A model generated the notes under the pieces. It did no database searches. It saw nothing but the letters and a program-made list of their open reading frames with translations, and was not told the origin of the DNA. DNA of 64,000 nucleotides, taken from positions 1,736,001 to 1,800,000 of the forward strand of contig OZ242292.1 in NCBI GenBank assembly GCA_965207705.1, given 5' to 3'. Position numbers and translations under genes: made by a program. Shown here piece by piece: positions 27,878-36,653 of the stretch (the stretch's first letter is position 1; every line of letters starts with the position of its first letter). The DNA comes from JAAOII01 sp965207705 (lineage in GTDB: Bacteria; Pseudomonadota; Gammaproteobacteria; CBDBNL01; JAAOII01).

Positions 27878-30800
27878 TTATTCACAGCCGAACGGCATGC
27901 CATTACGCTGGCACTCCTGATCTACAGCTGAAGGGAAAAACTCTTTATTGTCAGAGGAGCGAACAGCGCTCAATGAGGGATACTCATTGGCACGGAAAAC
28001 CCAGCCGCGGGTGATGTCTGGGGTGCTGTCAATGTCATCGTCCCAGCCATCGGATGGAAATAAACCAGTGCAGTCGGGTGCTGGCGGTGCACTGGATATA
28101 ACCTCTCCATTCAGTCCGCATCCTTGCAGTTGGGCGGTGGTGAGACCTGTATGTCCTGTTACGGTACCATCAACATCACTGCCAATACCCACAATGCCTT
28201 GGTTATTATTCCAATAGGATGAAGTGATCATAGCTCCTTCTTGTAACTGACCCACTAAAGCACCTAGATAACGAGTATTACCACTCACAGCTATAACGTT
28301 CCCTGTAGCGTAAGAGGTATTCACAATATTCCCCGTATTCCCGTCTATATGACCCACAAGAGCCCCCACAGTATGACCAGCGACGCCACCCTCACCAACC
28401 CTTTCTCCAAAAGCTCCACTGACATCGCCAGTGGCATAAGAAGATGACACTCTGCCACCTGCCGTGTTAGAGCCAACTAAGCCGCCAGTGTCCAATCTGC
28501 CTTCCACCGCGGCGGTAGAATAGGAGTAGGAAATTTCACCGAGATTAGAACCAACTAAGGCGCCCACCTTCTCTGCAGTAGCATTGACAAGTCCGCTGAC
28601 GTAAGCATATTGGATAATTCCTCCAACCTCATTCTCACCAACCAACCCTCCGTTGCCTTGTCTAGGAGCGTTAGGCCAATGATTGTTTTGTGCTTGGATT
28701 CTCATCTCAATATTCTCCAGCCCAACGGCGCTTATGTTGCCGCTATTAGTGCCAAAAAGTCCAAAGGTATCTGTTTCTTCCGCAGCGCGCAATATCATAT
28801 TTAGGTTGCTGATGGCATAACCCTCGCCCCTAAAAGAACCGTTGAAGGATTCTCCATCTTTGCCGGCAATTGGTGTCCAGCCGCGCCCATCGATATAACC
28901 ATTAACCTCAGGCTCCAGTTTATTCCAAACAGCTGTATTAGTGGCGGAAGCATTTATATCATTGGTAAGTTTATAGTGCTTGGTGAGTTGCTCGGCGGCA
29001 TTTGTTCCATAGAGAAAACTACTATTAGTAAAACCGGGCGCATCAAGCGGAGTTCCTGTATGGTCAACTCCAGCTATTGCTTGCAGCTGATAGATGTTAT
29101 TGATAATATAGGGGTCGTCTGGATCTCCATTTCCTGTAACATCGGTAGTATCATCATGCGGGGATGCGTCATAGAAGCCGATAACTCCATCCATATCAAA
29201 ATCATCGCTAAGTTGCAGGTCATTAATAAGATTAACCGTAATATCCTCCTCAGATAAAAGCCCGTCTCCTTGATGTGTTGCCACAACCTGAAAGATAATA
29301 GAAGATGCTGCAAAATCACTTAGAGTTGCTGCTCTACTCAAAGAGATATTTATGCTGCCATCTTCGCTCTTATCATCGGCAAGTTTAAATAAATCACTGC
29401 CACCTGCCAAACTATAAACAAAGTTAGTCCCTTCTGCAACCTCTGCCTCGACATTGTATACCAAAACATCAGCCGCGGTTGCCGCAGATAAAGACAAATC
29501 AAAGCTATAAGGTGTTGAGGTAAATACTGGAGGAGTTATATCAATATCAGGAAGAACGCTCACGCTAATCTCAATCCTTGCGCTGCCGCCTTTACGATCG
29601 CTGGCAGTAATGTTGAATGTATATGTAATTGGTGAATCATCTGGATTAACCGCTACCTCCTTTAAAGTTATTTCCCCTGTTGTTGGGTTAATCTGAAATA
29701 GGTCGGTATCATCAGTCCCACCGATTATGCTATATCTAACAGTGTCACCATCAATATCGCTTGCTGATACATTGCCCACCGAGTAGCCAGCAGTGGAATT
29801 AAAGGGGATGTCAGCAAAATTATCAGGGGGAGCAGTAAAAACAGGATCATCATTCACGGGAGTAATGGAAATTGTATAGCGGATTTTAACCGTGGCGTTA
29901 TCACTCTTTACTAACTCTATATAAAACTCACCGAATAGGTTGGGGGTAATATCAATGATGGTTATGTTTAGGGCGGTGATGTTTGCTAAAAGTTCTATTT
30001 GGTTATTAGTGCGAGTAACTACTTTTGGATCTGATACATTGCCATTAATAATTTGTGTAAAGGTGAAATTGCTTAATCCAAGCTTTTCAGTTTCTACTTC
30101 TTGACCTGCTAATACCTCACCAAACGTGATGTTATAGGTTGTATTAGAGTCAAAAACTTGGGGAAGAGCAAGAAGCCCACAATCTTTAGTGCCTTCATCT
30201 TCAGCAAAAATGCAGTCGGCTTTGGGAAAAGGAAGAACCCTCACGGTAATATCAGTCCTTGTGCTGCCACCTTTGTCATCACTGGCAATTACGTTGAATG
30301 TATATACAATCTCTGAATCCATTAAGTTAGCCGCTACTTCCTTTAAAGTTATTTCGCCTGTTGTTGGGTTAATCTGAAATAGGTTGGTAACATTAGTTCC
30401 ACCGCTTATGCTATAGCTAATAGTGTCATTATCCGCCACATCGGTTGCTGATACATTGCCCACCGAGTAGCCGTCAGTAGAATTAAAGGGGATGTCAGCA
30501 AATCTATAATTGGCAGGGGTTGCGTCATCTGCCTCGTTAAACTGACTTTCTGAGCCCATGACTGCTTCAAAAACAGGCGCATCATTCACGGCAGTAATGG
30601 TAATTGTATAGCGGACTTTAACTGAGGTGTCATCGCTTTTCACTAATTCTATATAAAAATTGCCGAACACGTCATCGTCAATATCAATAATGGTTAGGTT
30701 AAGGGCGGTGGCATTTGCTGAAAGTGTTAGTAGTTTTTGATCTTGGTCAAAAACAACAGATTGATCTGATATATTGCCATTAATAATTTGTGTGAAACGA

Positions 30801-31165
30801 AAATTGCTGAATCCAATCTTAGTGGTGTTTACTTTGCCTACCTCACCAAACGTGATGGTATAGTTTGTAATAGAGTCAAATGGGGTAAGAACAATAAGCC
30901 CGCAACTTTTAGTGCTGGCATCTTCAGCAAACATGCAGTCGGCTGTGGTCATAGGAGGGGGAGTAGTAGTGGAAGGGGTAGTGGTAGTGGGACCACTTGA
31001 ATTTGAGTCGCTGCTACTAGCACAAGCAGCGACAACAGCAGTAAGTAACAGGACAGCAACTGTAGGCGTCCTTGCGAATAATCCTTTAAATCTTCTATTT
31101 AATAACCCCTTGAATAATCTCCCAAATAACCCCTCAGTCAATTCTTGTAAAAGTATAACTTTCAT
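27878..31165 (-). CDS. L3: cadherin-like/GLUG lipoprotein with duplicated Cys-pair module
   Basis: 1095 residues from ATG 31165 (AGG seven bases upstream). Lipid Cys48, then a Thr/Pro tether (TTTTPSTTTPPP). The order is unusual: Cys-pair module (DCMFAEDASTKSC), cadherin-like domain, a second Cys-pair module (DCIFAEDEGTKDC), a second cadherin-like domain, then the PPVF domain, DMDGVIGFYDASP and a GLUG region of the second subtype (TDTFGLFGTNSGNISAVG, VSGLVNATAEKVGALVG). Tail CQRNGMPFGC. The duplicated module-plus-domain unit shows how the stalk is lengthened. Transcribed from the promoter at 31226-31253. Confidence 0.85.
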   Translation of the reverse strand: MKVILLQELTEGLFGRLFKGLLNRRFKGLFARTPTVAVLLLTAVVAACASSSDSNSSGPTTTTPSTTTPPPMTTADCMFAEDASTKSCGLIVLTPFDSITNYTITFGEVGKVNTTKIGFSNFRFTQIINGNISDQSVVFDQDQKLLTLSANATALNLTIIDIDDDVFGNFYIELVKSDDTSVKVRYTITITAVNDAPVFEAVMGSESQFNEADDATPANYRFADIPFNSTDGYSVGNVSATDVADNDTISYSISGGTNVTNLFQINPTTGEITLKEVAANLMDSEIVYTFNVIASDDKGGSTRTDITVRVLPFPKADCIFAEDEGTKDCGLLALPQVFDSNTTYNITFGEVLAGQEVETEKLGLSNFTFTQIINGNVSDPKVVTRTNNQIELLANITALNITIIDITPNLFGEFYIELVKSDNATVKIRYTISITPVNDDPVFTAPPDNFADIPFNSTAGYSVGNVSASDIDGDTVRYSIIGGTDDTDLFQINPTTGEITLKEVAVNPDDSPITYTFNITASDRKGGSARIEISVSVLPDIDITPPVFTSTPYSFDLSLSAATAADVLVYNVEAEVAEGTNFVYSLAGGSDLFKLADDKSEDGSINISLSRAATLSDFAASSIIFQVVATHQGDGLLSEEDITVNLINDLQLSDDFDMDGVIGFYDASPHDDTTDVTGNGDPDDPYIINNIYQLQAIAGVDHTGTPLDAPGFTNSSFLYGTNAAEQLTKHYKLTNDINASATNTAVWNKLEPEVNGYIDGRGWTPIAGKDGESFNGSFRGEGYAISNLNMILRAAEETDTFGLFGTNSGNISAVGLENIEMRIQAQNNHWPNAPRQGNGGLVGENEVGGIIQYAYVSGLVNATAEKVGALVGSNLGEISYSYSTAAVEGRLDTGGLVGSNTAGGRVSSSYATGDVSGAFGERVGEGGVAGHTVGALVGHIDGNTGNIVNTSYATGNVIAVSGNTRYLGALVGQLQEGAMITSSYWNNNQGIVGIGSDVDGTVTGHTGLTTAQLQGCGLNGEVISSAPPAPDCTGLFPSDGWDDDIDSTPDITRGWVFRANEYPSLSAVRSSDNKEFFPSAVDQECQRNGMPFGCE

Positions 31166-31225
31166 TTTAATACCTATTCAATAAGTTAATAATATATTTA
31201 ATCCAACATAGCTAAGCTGATTATT

Positions 31226-31253
31226 ATTATAACAGAATTTCGTGAAATGTCAG
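31226..31253 (-). promoter_or_regulatory. Sigma70 promoter of L3
   Basis: CTGACA (31253-31248), 16-bp spacer, TATAAT (31231-31226), extended TGT. It lies between the tilS stop and L3, within a truncated copy of the intergenic element whose palindrome half is missing. Confidence 0.8.
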
Positions 31254-31285
31254 GCAAAACAAGCATGGGGATGATTTGTCGTGGG
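31241..31285 (-). repeat. Intergenic repeat element, copy 3 (truncated)
   Basis: Only the promoter-proximal half (GTCAGGCAAAACAAGCATGG to GATTTGTCGTGG) is kept. It ends abruptly at the 3' end of tilS (stop 31288), marking a recombination junction. Confidence 0.7.
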
Positions 31286-31287
31286 TT

Positions 31288-32940
31288 TCAACGCAGTTTC
31301 CAGCTAATATGTAATCCTTTTTTGTCCTTGTTTGGCGCAAAATGTTTGGCGACTCCTATACCAGGGATGGCAATCAATTCCTCCCTCTTGGAGTTCTCCG
31401 CATCAACCGCCCCAACAACATCAGCCGCGCCAACCGCCCCAACCATATAGATTAAAGGAATACAGTCGCGTTGCCAAGGGGGGATGCCTTTTTCTTGTAG
31501 CAGTTTTTTCAGTTCGCGGGTTTTACCGCTTGGTGATAAAGCTATTACTTCTCCACCATGACGAAATCCCAGCAGTAATTTTTCTCCACGCTCAGCTATA
31601 ACCACATCATGGGCATCCCAGACATCCCCACTTTCTCCTGGCGTCTGCTTTTCGTCAACTGCTTTTACGATGCTCTCTGTAGTACTCTTTATAATTCTCT
31701 TCAGCGTTAATATGCCTAAGGGAAGCGGGTAGCTGTTAGTGCTTGTGCCAGTAGGTAGTTTTAATTCTTCCATTGCCTTCGGCATAACCTTAGCTTGTGT
31801 CGGCAACATAGCATGCATAAGATTACGATAGCGTCTGATTTCGCCTCCTTCCCAGGTTAATAACGGCAGCTTATCCGCGGCGGACTTCATCTGACAACGT
31901 AATTCTTGCATAACCGCAGGCGGCGGAGGTGGCAAAGGAGTGGGCAAAGACGCCAACCACCCACGCACTAATATATCAAATAACTGCGCGCTCAAGGCAA
32001 CTGATGAGACGTCCAATGCGATTGTTCCATCTTTTTGTTCCCGCCCGTACTTAGCCAGTAATTGCTGCTGGGCATAAGGGATTGCCTCATTATATGCATC
32101 TAATCTCTGCGCCGCTAGGGCTATATTCTTGTCTGCGGATTTCCACTTTTTATGCAGGGGTGGCAGCACCCTGTGGCGGATGTAGCTTCTATCATTGCTT
32201 ATATCAAGATTCATCTCATCTTCTATGTATCCTAATTTGTGGGTGGCAACATAATCAATGATACTCTGCTTGTCAATGTTCAGCAAAGGGCGAGCAACTA
32301 TGCCGCTTTTATGCTGCCGTTTCTGTTCTTTCCCCCCAGTGCTGGCAATATCGCCGCTGGCAAGATTAAGGCGGCTATCATAACCACCCGCTCCCCCCCC
32401 CCGCATTAAGCGTCTTAGTCGTGGAATACCTTTTAAGTTTGGACTGCCACGCACCAATCTCAACAAAAGGGTCTCGCTTTGGTCGCGTCTATGGTGAGCT
32501 TGTAGGAGGATGTCATTCTCTTGCATTCCCTCTCGCCAGATTCTATATCTGCATCGTCGCGCATACATTTCCACACTTTCTTGACGTTGCTGTTCGTCTT
32601 CTATATGCGAGCAGTTAATTTTAATCTGCAGTTTGGCGCACTCAGCGCGGCAGTGTTCTTCCCACTTAGAAGCTTGTTTAGAAATATTGTGATTGATATG
32701 CCAAGCAATAATTGGGTGCGGCAACATATTATTAACGTGTAGTTTGCTGCACGCATGGAGCAGGGCAGATGAATCCATTCCTCCGCTATAGGCAATATAT
32801 ATAGTGGGGGCAGGGGAAGTAGAAGCATTGCCGAGCCCAATCTTACCTGCGGCTGTGATTAACTCTTCTCCACTATATATAGAGGAGACAAGTTGGGTTA
32901 TCGCCTCTTCAATGGGATGGAAATTGTCTAAGGACAGCAA
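31288..32940 (-). CDS. tilS: tRNA(Ile)-lysidine synthase TilS
   Basis: 550 residues; typical TilS is about 430. PP-loop ATP-binding motif YIAYSGGMDSSALLHA at about residues 46-61, then AWHINHNIS, CHHR-like LQAHHRRDQSETLLLRLVRGSPNLKGI, and a C-terminal domain ending LHISWKLR. It makes lysidine at C34 of tRNA-Ile(CAU) and is normally essential. Extra length comes from a Gly/Ser/Lys-rich insert at ~177-213, containing a run of ten G on the coding strand (32393-32402), and a Val/Ala/Gly stretch near 497-520. The start appears to be TTG at 32940, 38 bp after L4; no earlier or nearby ATG gives a better N-terminus. It is embedded within the lipoprotein array and probably depends on read-through from L4. 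Confidence 0.88.
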   Translation of the reverse strand: MLSLDNFHPIEEAITQLVSSIYSGEELITAAGKIGLGNASTSPAPTIYIAYSGGMDSSALLHACSKLHVNNMLPHPIIAWHINHNISKQASKWEEHCRAECAKLQIKINCSHIEDEQQRQESVEMYARRCRYRIWREGMQENDILLQAHHRRDQSETLLLRLVRGSPNLKGIPRLRRLMRGGGAGGYDSRLNLASGDIASTGGKEQKRQHKSGIVARPLLNIDKQSIIDYVATHKLGYIEDEMNLDISNDRSYIRHRVLPPLHKKWKSADKNIALAAQRLDAYNEAIPYAQQQLLAKYGREQKDGTIALDVSSVALSAQLFDILVRGWLASLPTPLPPPPPAVMQELRCQMKSAADKLPLLTWEGGEIRRYRNLMHAMLPTQAKVMPKAMEELKLPTGTSTNSYPLPLGILTLKRIIKSTTESIVKAVDEKQTPGESGDVWDAHDVVIAERGEKLLLGFRHGGEVIALSPSGKTRELKKLLQEKGIPPWQRDCIPLIYMVGAVGAADVVGAVDAENSKREELIAIPGIGVAKHFAPNKDKKGLHISWKLR

Positions 32941-32978
32941 GAAGAGGTATCATTGAAATAATCTTTGAAATAATCATT

Positions 32979-35900
32979 TTAATCTATCGTACCAATAGAA
33001 GGACAGGTGCTAGCCTCAACGACTTGGTTCTGATTCTTCTGCTGTGCGGCGGAAGGTAGAAGCGGTCTGTTATCAGAGGAGCGAACGGCGCTCAAAGAGG
33101 GTTCTTGGTTAGCAGTGAAAGTCCAGCCGCGGGTGATATCAAAAGTGCCTGCGTTGCTGTCGGTGGTATTGCCCCAGTCGCTGGATGGGAATAAACCAGT
33201 GCAGGTTGGTGCTGGGACTACTCCTTCTATAGCCATCTCATCCAGTTTGCATCCTTGCAGTTGGGGGAGTTGTAGTCCAGTAGTACCGGTGTTGTCTCCT
33301 TCTCGTTCATCATCATGTTTACCATCTGCTCTTTCCTTATTTATGCCTATAAAATTATTATTACCGTGCCAATAAGTTGCCTCAAAAGTAACGTTGCTAC
33401 CTCCTAACCTGTCATCATCTCTTTCTCCAGCTACAATTCCTAGTGAAACATCATCTCCATTAAGACCTCTCCCAATCCCCCCAGTACGAATATAAGCAGT
33501 ATTTATAATCGCCCCTTCACCTGAGATAGACCCAACCAGTCCCCCTGCAACCCCATTTCCACCTACTATCCCAGGAAAAGACCGAACACAAGTTGAGGTT
33601 ACATAAGTAGATAATATAGTACCTCCCTCATTTGCCCCTACCAAACCACCGGTGTCTCCCGCACCTATAACTTGATCTGTTGAAGCATAAGAATAAGATA
33701 TCTCTCCTTCATTTACTCCAACCAATCCTCCTACAGCGTCCAGTGATGCGTTAACATAGCCAGTCGTATAAGAATAACTAATAATTCCATCTTCCTGATT
33801 CAAGGCGACTAACATGCCAGTATGAGAGCCGAGAGCAATGTTATCTATTGTTGTGCTTTTAGTATAAGTATTCTCTGGCGCCTCAATTACCATGTCAATA
33901 TTTTCCACCCCAAGCGCAGTAATATTGCCATTATTTATCCCGAAAAGACCAAAATGCTTTGAGTTATCGCCTTGACGTACTCGGATATTTAAACTATCGA
34001 TGGCATAACCTTCACCAGAGAATGAACCGCTGAAGGATTGCCCGCTTTTGCCTGCGATTGGAGTCCAGCCGTATCCGACAAAGTTGTCACTATCAATCGC
34101 CGGTTTAGCCCAAATAGTCGTATCGGTAGTGTTGGAAGCATCTATGTCATTGGCAAGCATGTAATGCTTGGTGAGTTGGTCGGCGGCATCTGTGCCGTAG
34201 GGAAACCTGTTATTAGTGAAACCGGATGAATCAAGCGCAGTTCCTGTATGGTCAACTCCAGCTATTGCCTGCAGCTGATAGATGTTGGTTATATTATAGG
34301 GGTCGTTGGGCTCTCCATTTCCTGTAATATTCATAGTCGCATCATGCGGAAAGGCATCATAGAAGCCCTTAACTCCATCCCCATCAGAATCATCGTCAAG
34401 TGGCAGGTCATTAATAAGATTAACCGTAATATCTGCCACAGATAATTTATTACCTTCTTGGCCTTCTTGATGATTTGCTATAACCACAAAGGTAATAGAA
34501 GATGCTGCAAAATCACTTAGAGTTGCAGCTCTAAGTAAGGTGATATTTCTGCTGCCATCTGCGTTCTTAGCAGGGGCAAGTCCAAATAAATTACCACTGC
34601 TCAGCAAACTATAATCAAAGAGAGTCCCTTCAACATCCACTGCCGAGACATTGCCTACTACAACCCCTTGTGCATTTGCCGCTGATAAATCTAAATCAAA
34701 GTTATAAGGTGTTGAGGTGAATACTGGAGGGGTTGGATCACCTACAGTAACAGAAATTCTGGCTGTTGTGCTCGCTCCTTCGACATCACTGGCAATGACG
34801 TTAAATGTATACACACCTGAATTAGTCGCTGTAGTTTTTAGAGTTATTTCGCCTGTCGCTGAGTTAATCTGGAATAGGTCGTTACTAACAGCAGAGCCAC
34901 CATCTCTGTTATATTCATCGCTTACGATATAAGTGACAGTGTCACCATCAGCAGCATCAGGATCCATTGCCAATACATTGCCCACCAAGCCGTTCATAGC
35001 CGAACTCAAGAGAATGCCAGCAAAAGTATAATTGGCAGGTGCTGTGTCAGTCGCAGGAGTAAACTGACCTGAGCCACTGACTGCTCCAAACACTGGGGCT
35101 AGGTTAGGGAGAACCTCCACAGAAATTGTGGCTATTGCACTGCCGCCTTTGCCATCACTGGCAGTGACGTTGAATGCATAATTACCTGAATTAACCGCAG
35201 TATCCGCTGTGACTTTTAGAGTTATTTCGCCTGTTGTTGAATTAATGCGGAATAGGGCGGTATCATCAGTTCCACCGCTTATGTTATAGCTAACAATGTC
35301 ACCATCAGGATCCATTGCCGACACATTACCCACCGGGTAGCCAACAGCGGAATTAAAGGGGATACCATCAAATCTATAGCTGGCGGGTGTTGTGCCAGTG
35401 GCATTAGTAAACTGAACTCCAGGGCTATTGCCTGCTCTAAACACTGGGGCTTGGTTGTCAGTAAGAACACTCACAGTAACCTCAATCCTTGCACTGCCGC
35501 CTTTGCTATCACTGGCGGTAATGTTGAATGTATATTCAATTGGAGAGTTGCCTGGATTAACCGCTACCTTTTTTAGAGTTATCTCGCCTGTAGCTTGGTT
35601 AATCTGGAATAGGTTGGTAACATTAGTTCCACCGTCTATGCCGTAAGTGATGGCGTCATCATCCACATCAGTTGTTGATACATTGCCCACCGAGTAGCCA
35701 GTAGTGGAATTAAAAGGGATGTTGGCAAATCTATAACTAGCGGATATTGTGCCAGTCGTAGGAATAAACTGACTTTCTGAGCCCACGACTTCTTCAAACA
35801 CAGGCGGATCATTCACGGCAGTAATGGAAATTGTATAGCGGACTTTAACTGCGGTGTTATTATGTTGCACTAAATCTATATAAAATTCGCCGAATACGTT

Positions 35901-36383
35901 ATTAGCAATACCGCTGATATTTAGGTTTAGGGCGGTGGCACTTGCTAAAAGTATTAATTGGTTATTGTTACTAACTGGAGATGGCACTGACTTTGGATCT
36001 GATATATTGCCATTAATAATTTGGGTGAAGGTAAAATTGCTTACTCCAATCTTATCGGTGTTTACTTCTTTACCTGCTAACACCTCACCAACCGTGATGT
36101 TATAGTTTGTAGGATAGTCAAAAACTTGGGGAAGAGTAAGAAGCCCGCAATCTTGAGTGCCGTTATCTTCAGCAAACATGCAGTCGGCTGTGGTCATAGG
36201 AGGGGGAGGAGAGCCGCCTGGTGTTGGGGCGCCACCACCGCTGCCACCACCACAAGCAGTAACAACAGCAGTAAGCAACAGGACAGCAAGGACAGGTGTC
36301 TTTGCGAATAATCCTTTAAATCTGGGCTTTAATAGCCCATTTAATAACCCCCCAGTCAATTCTTGTAAAAACATAATTTTCAT
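32979..36383 (-). CDS. L4: cadherin-like/GLUG lipoprotein with altered tail
   Basis: About 1134 residues. Lipid Cys44 (counting from ATG 36383), Gly-rich tether (CGGGSGGG), Cys-pair module DCMFAEDNGTQDC, four cadherin-like domains ending with the PPVF type, DSDGDGVKGFYDAFP, GLUG region of the first subtype (QGDNSKHFGLFGINNGN). Up to LLPSAAQQ it follows the family, then diverges into an unrelated end with a single Cys instead of CQRNGMPLGC, exactly at the junction with tilS. The last segment is therefore probably a recombination scar. The ATG at 36395 is in frame, but 36383 is the family-conserved start. Confidence 0.85.
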   Translation of the reverse strand: MKIMFLQELTGGLLNGLLKPRFKGLFAKTPVLAVLLLTAVVTACGGGSGGGAPTPGGSPPPPMTTADCMFAEDNGTQDCGLLTLPQVFDYPTNYNITVGEVLAGKEVNTDKIGVSNFTFTQIINGNISDPKSVPSPVSNNNQLILLASATALNLNISGIANNVFGEFYIDLVQHNNTAVKVRYTISITAVNDPPVFEEVVGSESQFIPTTGTISASYRFANIPFNSTTGYSVGNVSTTDVDDDAITYGIDGGTNVTNLFQINQATGEITLKKVAVNPGNSPIEYTFNITASDSKGGSARIEVTVSVLTDNQAPVFRAGNSPGVQFTNATGTTPASYRFDGIPFNSAVGYPVGNVSAMDPDGDIVSYNISGGTDDTALFRINSTTGEITLKVTADTAVNSGNYAFNVTASDGKGGSAIATISVEVLPNLAPVFGAVSGSGQFTPATDTAPANYTFAGILLSSAMNGLVGNVLAMDPDAADGDTVTYIVSDEYNRDGGSAVSNDLFQINSATGEITLKTTATNSGVYTFNVIASDVEGASTTARISVTVGDPTPPVFTSTPYNFDLDLSAANAQGVVVGNVSAVDVEGTLFDYSLLSSGNLFGLAPAKNADGSRNITLLRAATLSDFAASSITFVVIANHQEGQEGNKLSVADITVNLINDLPLDDDSDGDGVKGFYDAFPHDATMNITGNGEPNDPYNITNIYQLQAIAGVDHTGTALDSSGFTNNRFPYGTDAADQLTKHYMLANDIDASNTTDTTIWAKPAIDSDNFVGYGWTPIAGKSGQSFSGSFSGEGYAIDSLNIRVRQGDNSKHFGLFGINNGNITALGVENIDMVIEAPENTYTKSTTIDNIALGSHTGMLVALNQEDGIISYSYTTGYVNASLDAVGGLVGVNEGEISYSYASTDQVIGAGDTGGLVGANEGGTILSTYVTSTCVRSFPGIVGGNGVAGGLVGSISGEGAIINTAYIRTGGIGRGLNGDDVSLGIVAGERDDDRLGGSNVTFEATYWHGNNNFIGINKERADGKHDDEREGDNTGTTGLQLPQLQGCKLDEMAIEGVVPAPTCTGLFPSSDWGNTTDSNAGTFDITRGWTFTANQEPSLSAVRSSDNRPLLPSAAQQKNQNQVVEASTCPSIGTID

Positions 36384-36417
36384 TTTAACGCTCATTTCAT
36401 AAATTAATAATATATAT

Positions 36418-36448
36418 CTTGCGGGTGGAGCGCAGCTCCGCCCTACAG
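36418..36448 (-). repeat. Hairpin element in the L4 mRNA leader
   Basis: Palindrome with stem GGGCGGAGC/GCTCCACCC around a short loop, inserted between promoter (36468-36495) and start codon at the same site as in L1. Flanks match the uninterrupted leaders of L3 and L7 (AATAATATAT ... CCAACATAGCT). Confidence 0.8.
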
Positions 36449-36467
36449 GCCAACATAGCTGATAATT

Positions 36468-36495
36468 ATTATAACAGAGTTAGGCGAAATGTCAA
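36468..36495 (-). promoter_or_regulatory. Consensus sigma70 promoter of L4
   Basis: TTGACA (36495-36490), 16 bp, TATAAT (36473-36468), extended TGT. Perfect hexamers, as for L1. Confidence 0.85.
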
Positions 36496-36588
36496 GCAAA
36501 ACAAGCATGGGGATGATTTGTCGCGAGTTTTATGCATCTTGCGGGCGGAGCGCAGCTCCGAGGGCGGAGCGCAGCTCCGCCCCTACAG
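36485..36588 (-). repeat. Intergenic repeat element, copy 4 (double palindrome)
   Basis: Complete copy between L5 and L4: promoter half, AAGCATGGGGATGATTTG core, then two consecutive GGGCGGAGCGCAGCTCCG palindromes and CCCCTACAG. Each palindrome could form a 9-bp stem with a 3-base loop. There is no following T-run, so it is not a standard terminator. Confidence 0.85.
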
Positions 36589-36653
36589 CAGACCTATATA
36601 GCAAGTATTTATAAATTACAGCACATTATTTACAACGCGTTATTTACAGCGTA

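Noticed and set aside
36538..36588. GC-rich palindromes as rho-independent terminators
   Set aside because: No T-run follows on either strand and some copies lie inside mRNA leaders.
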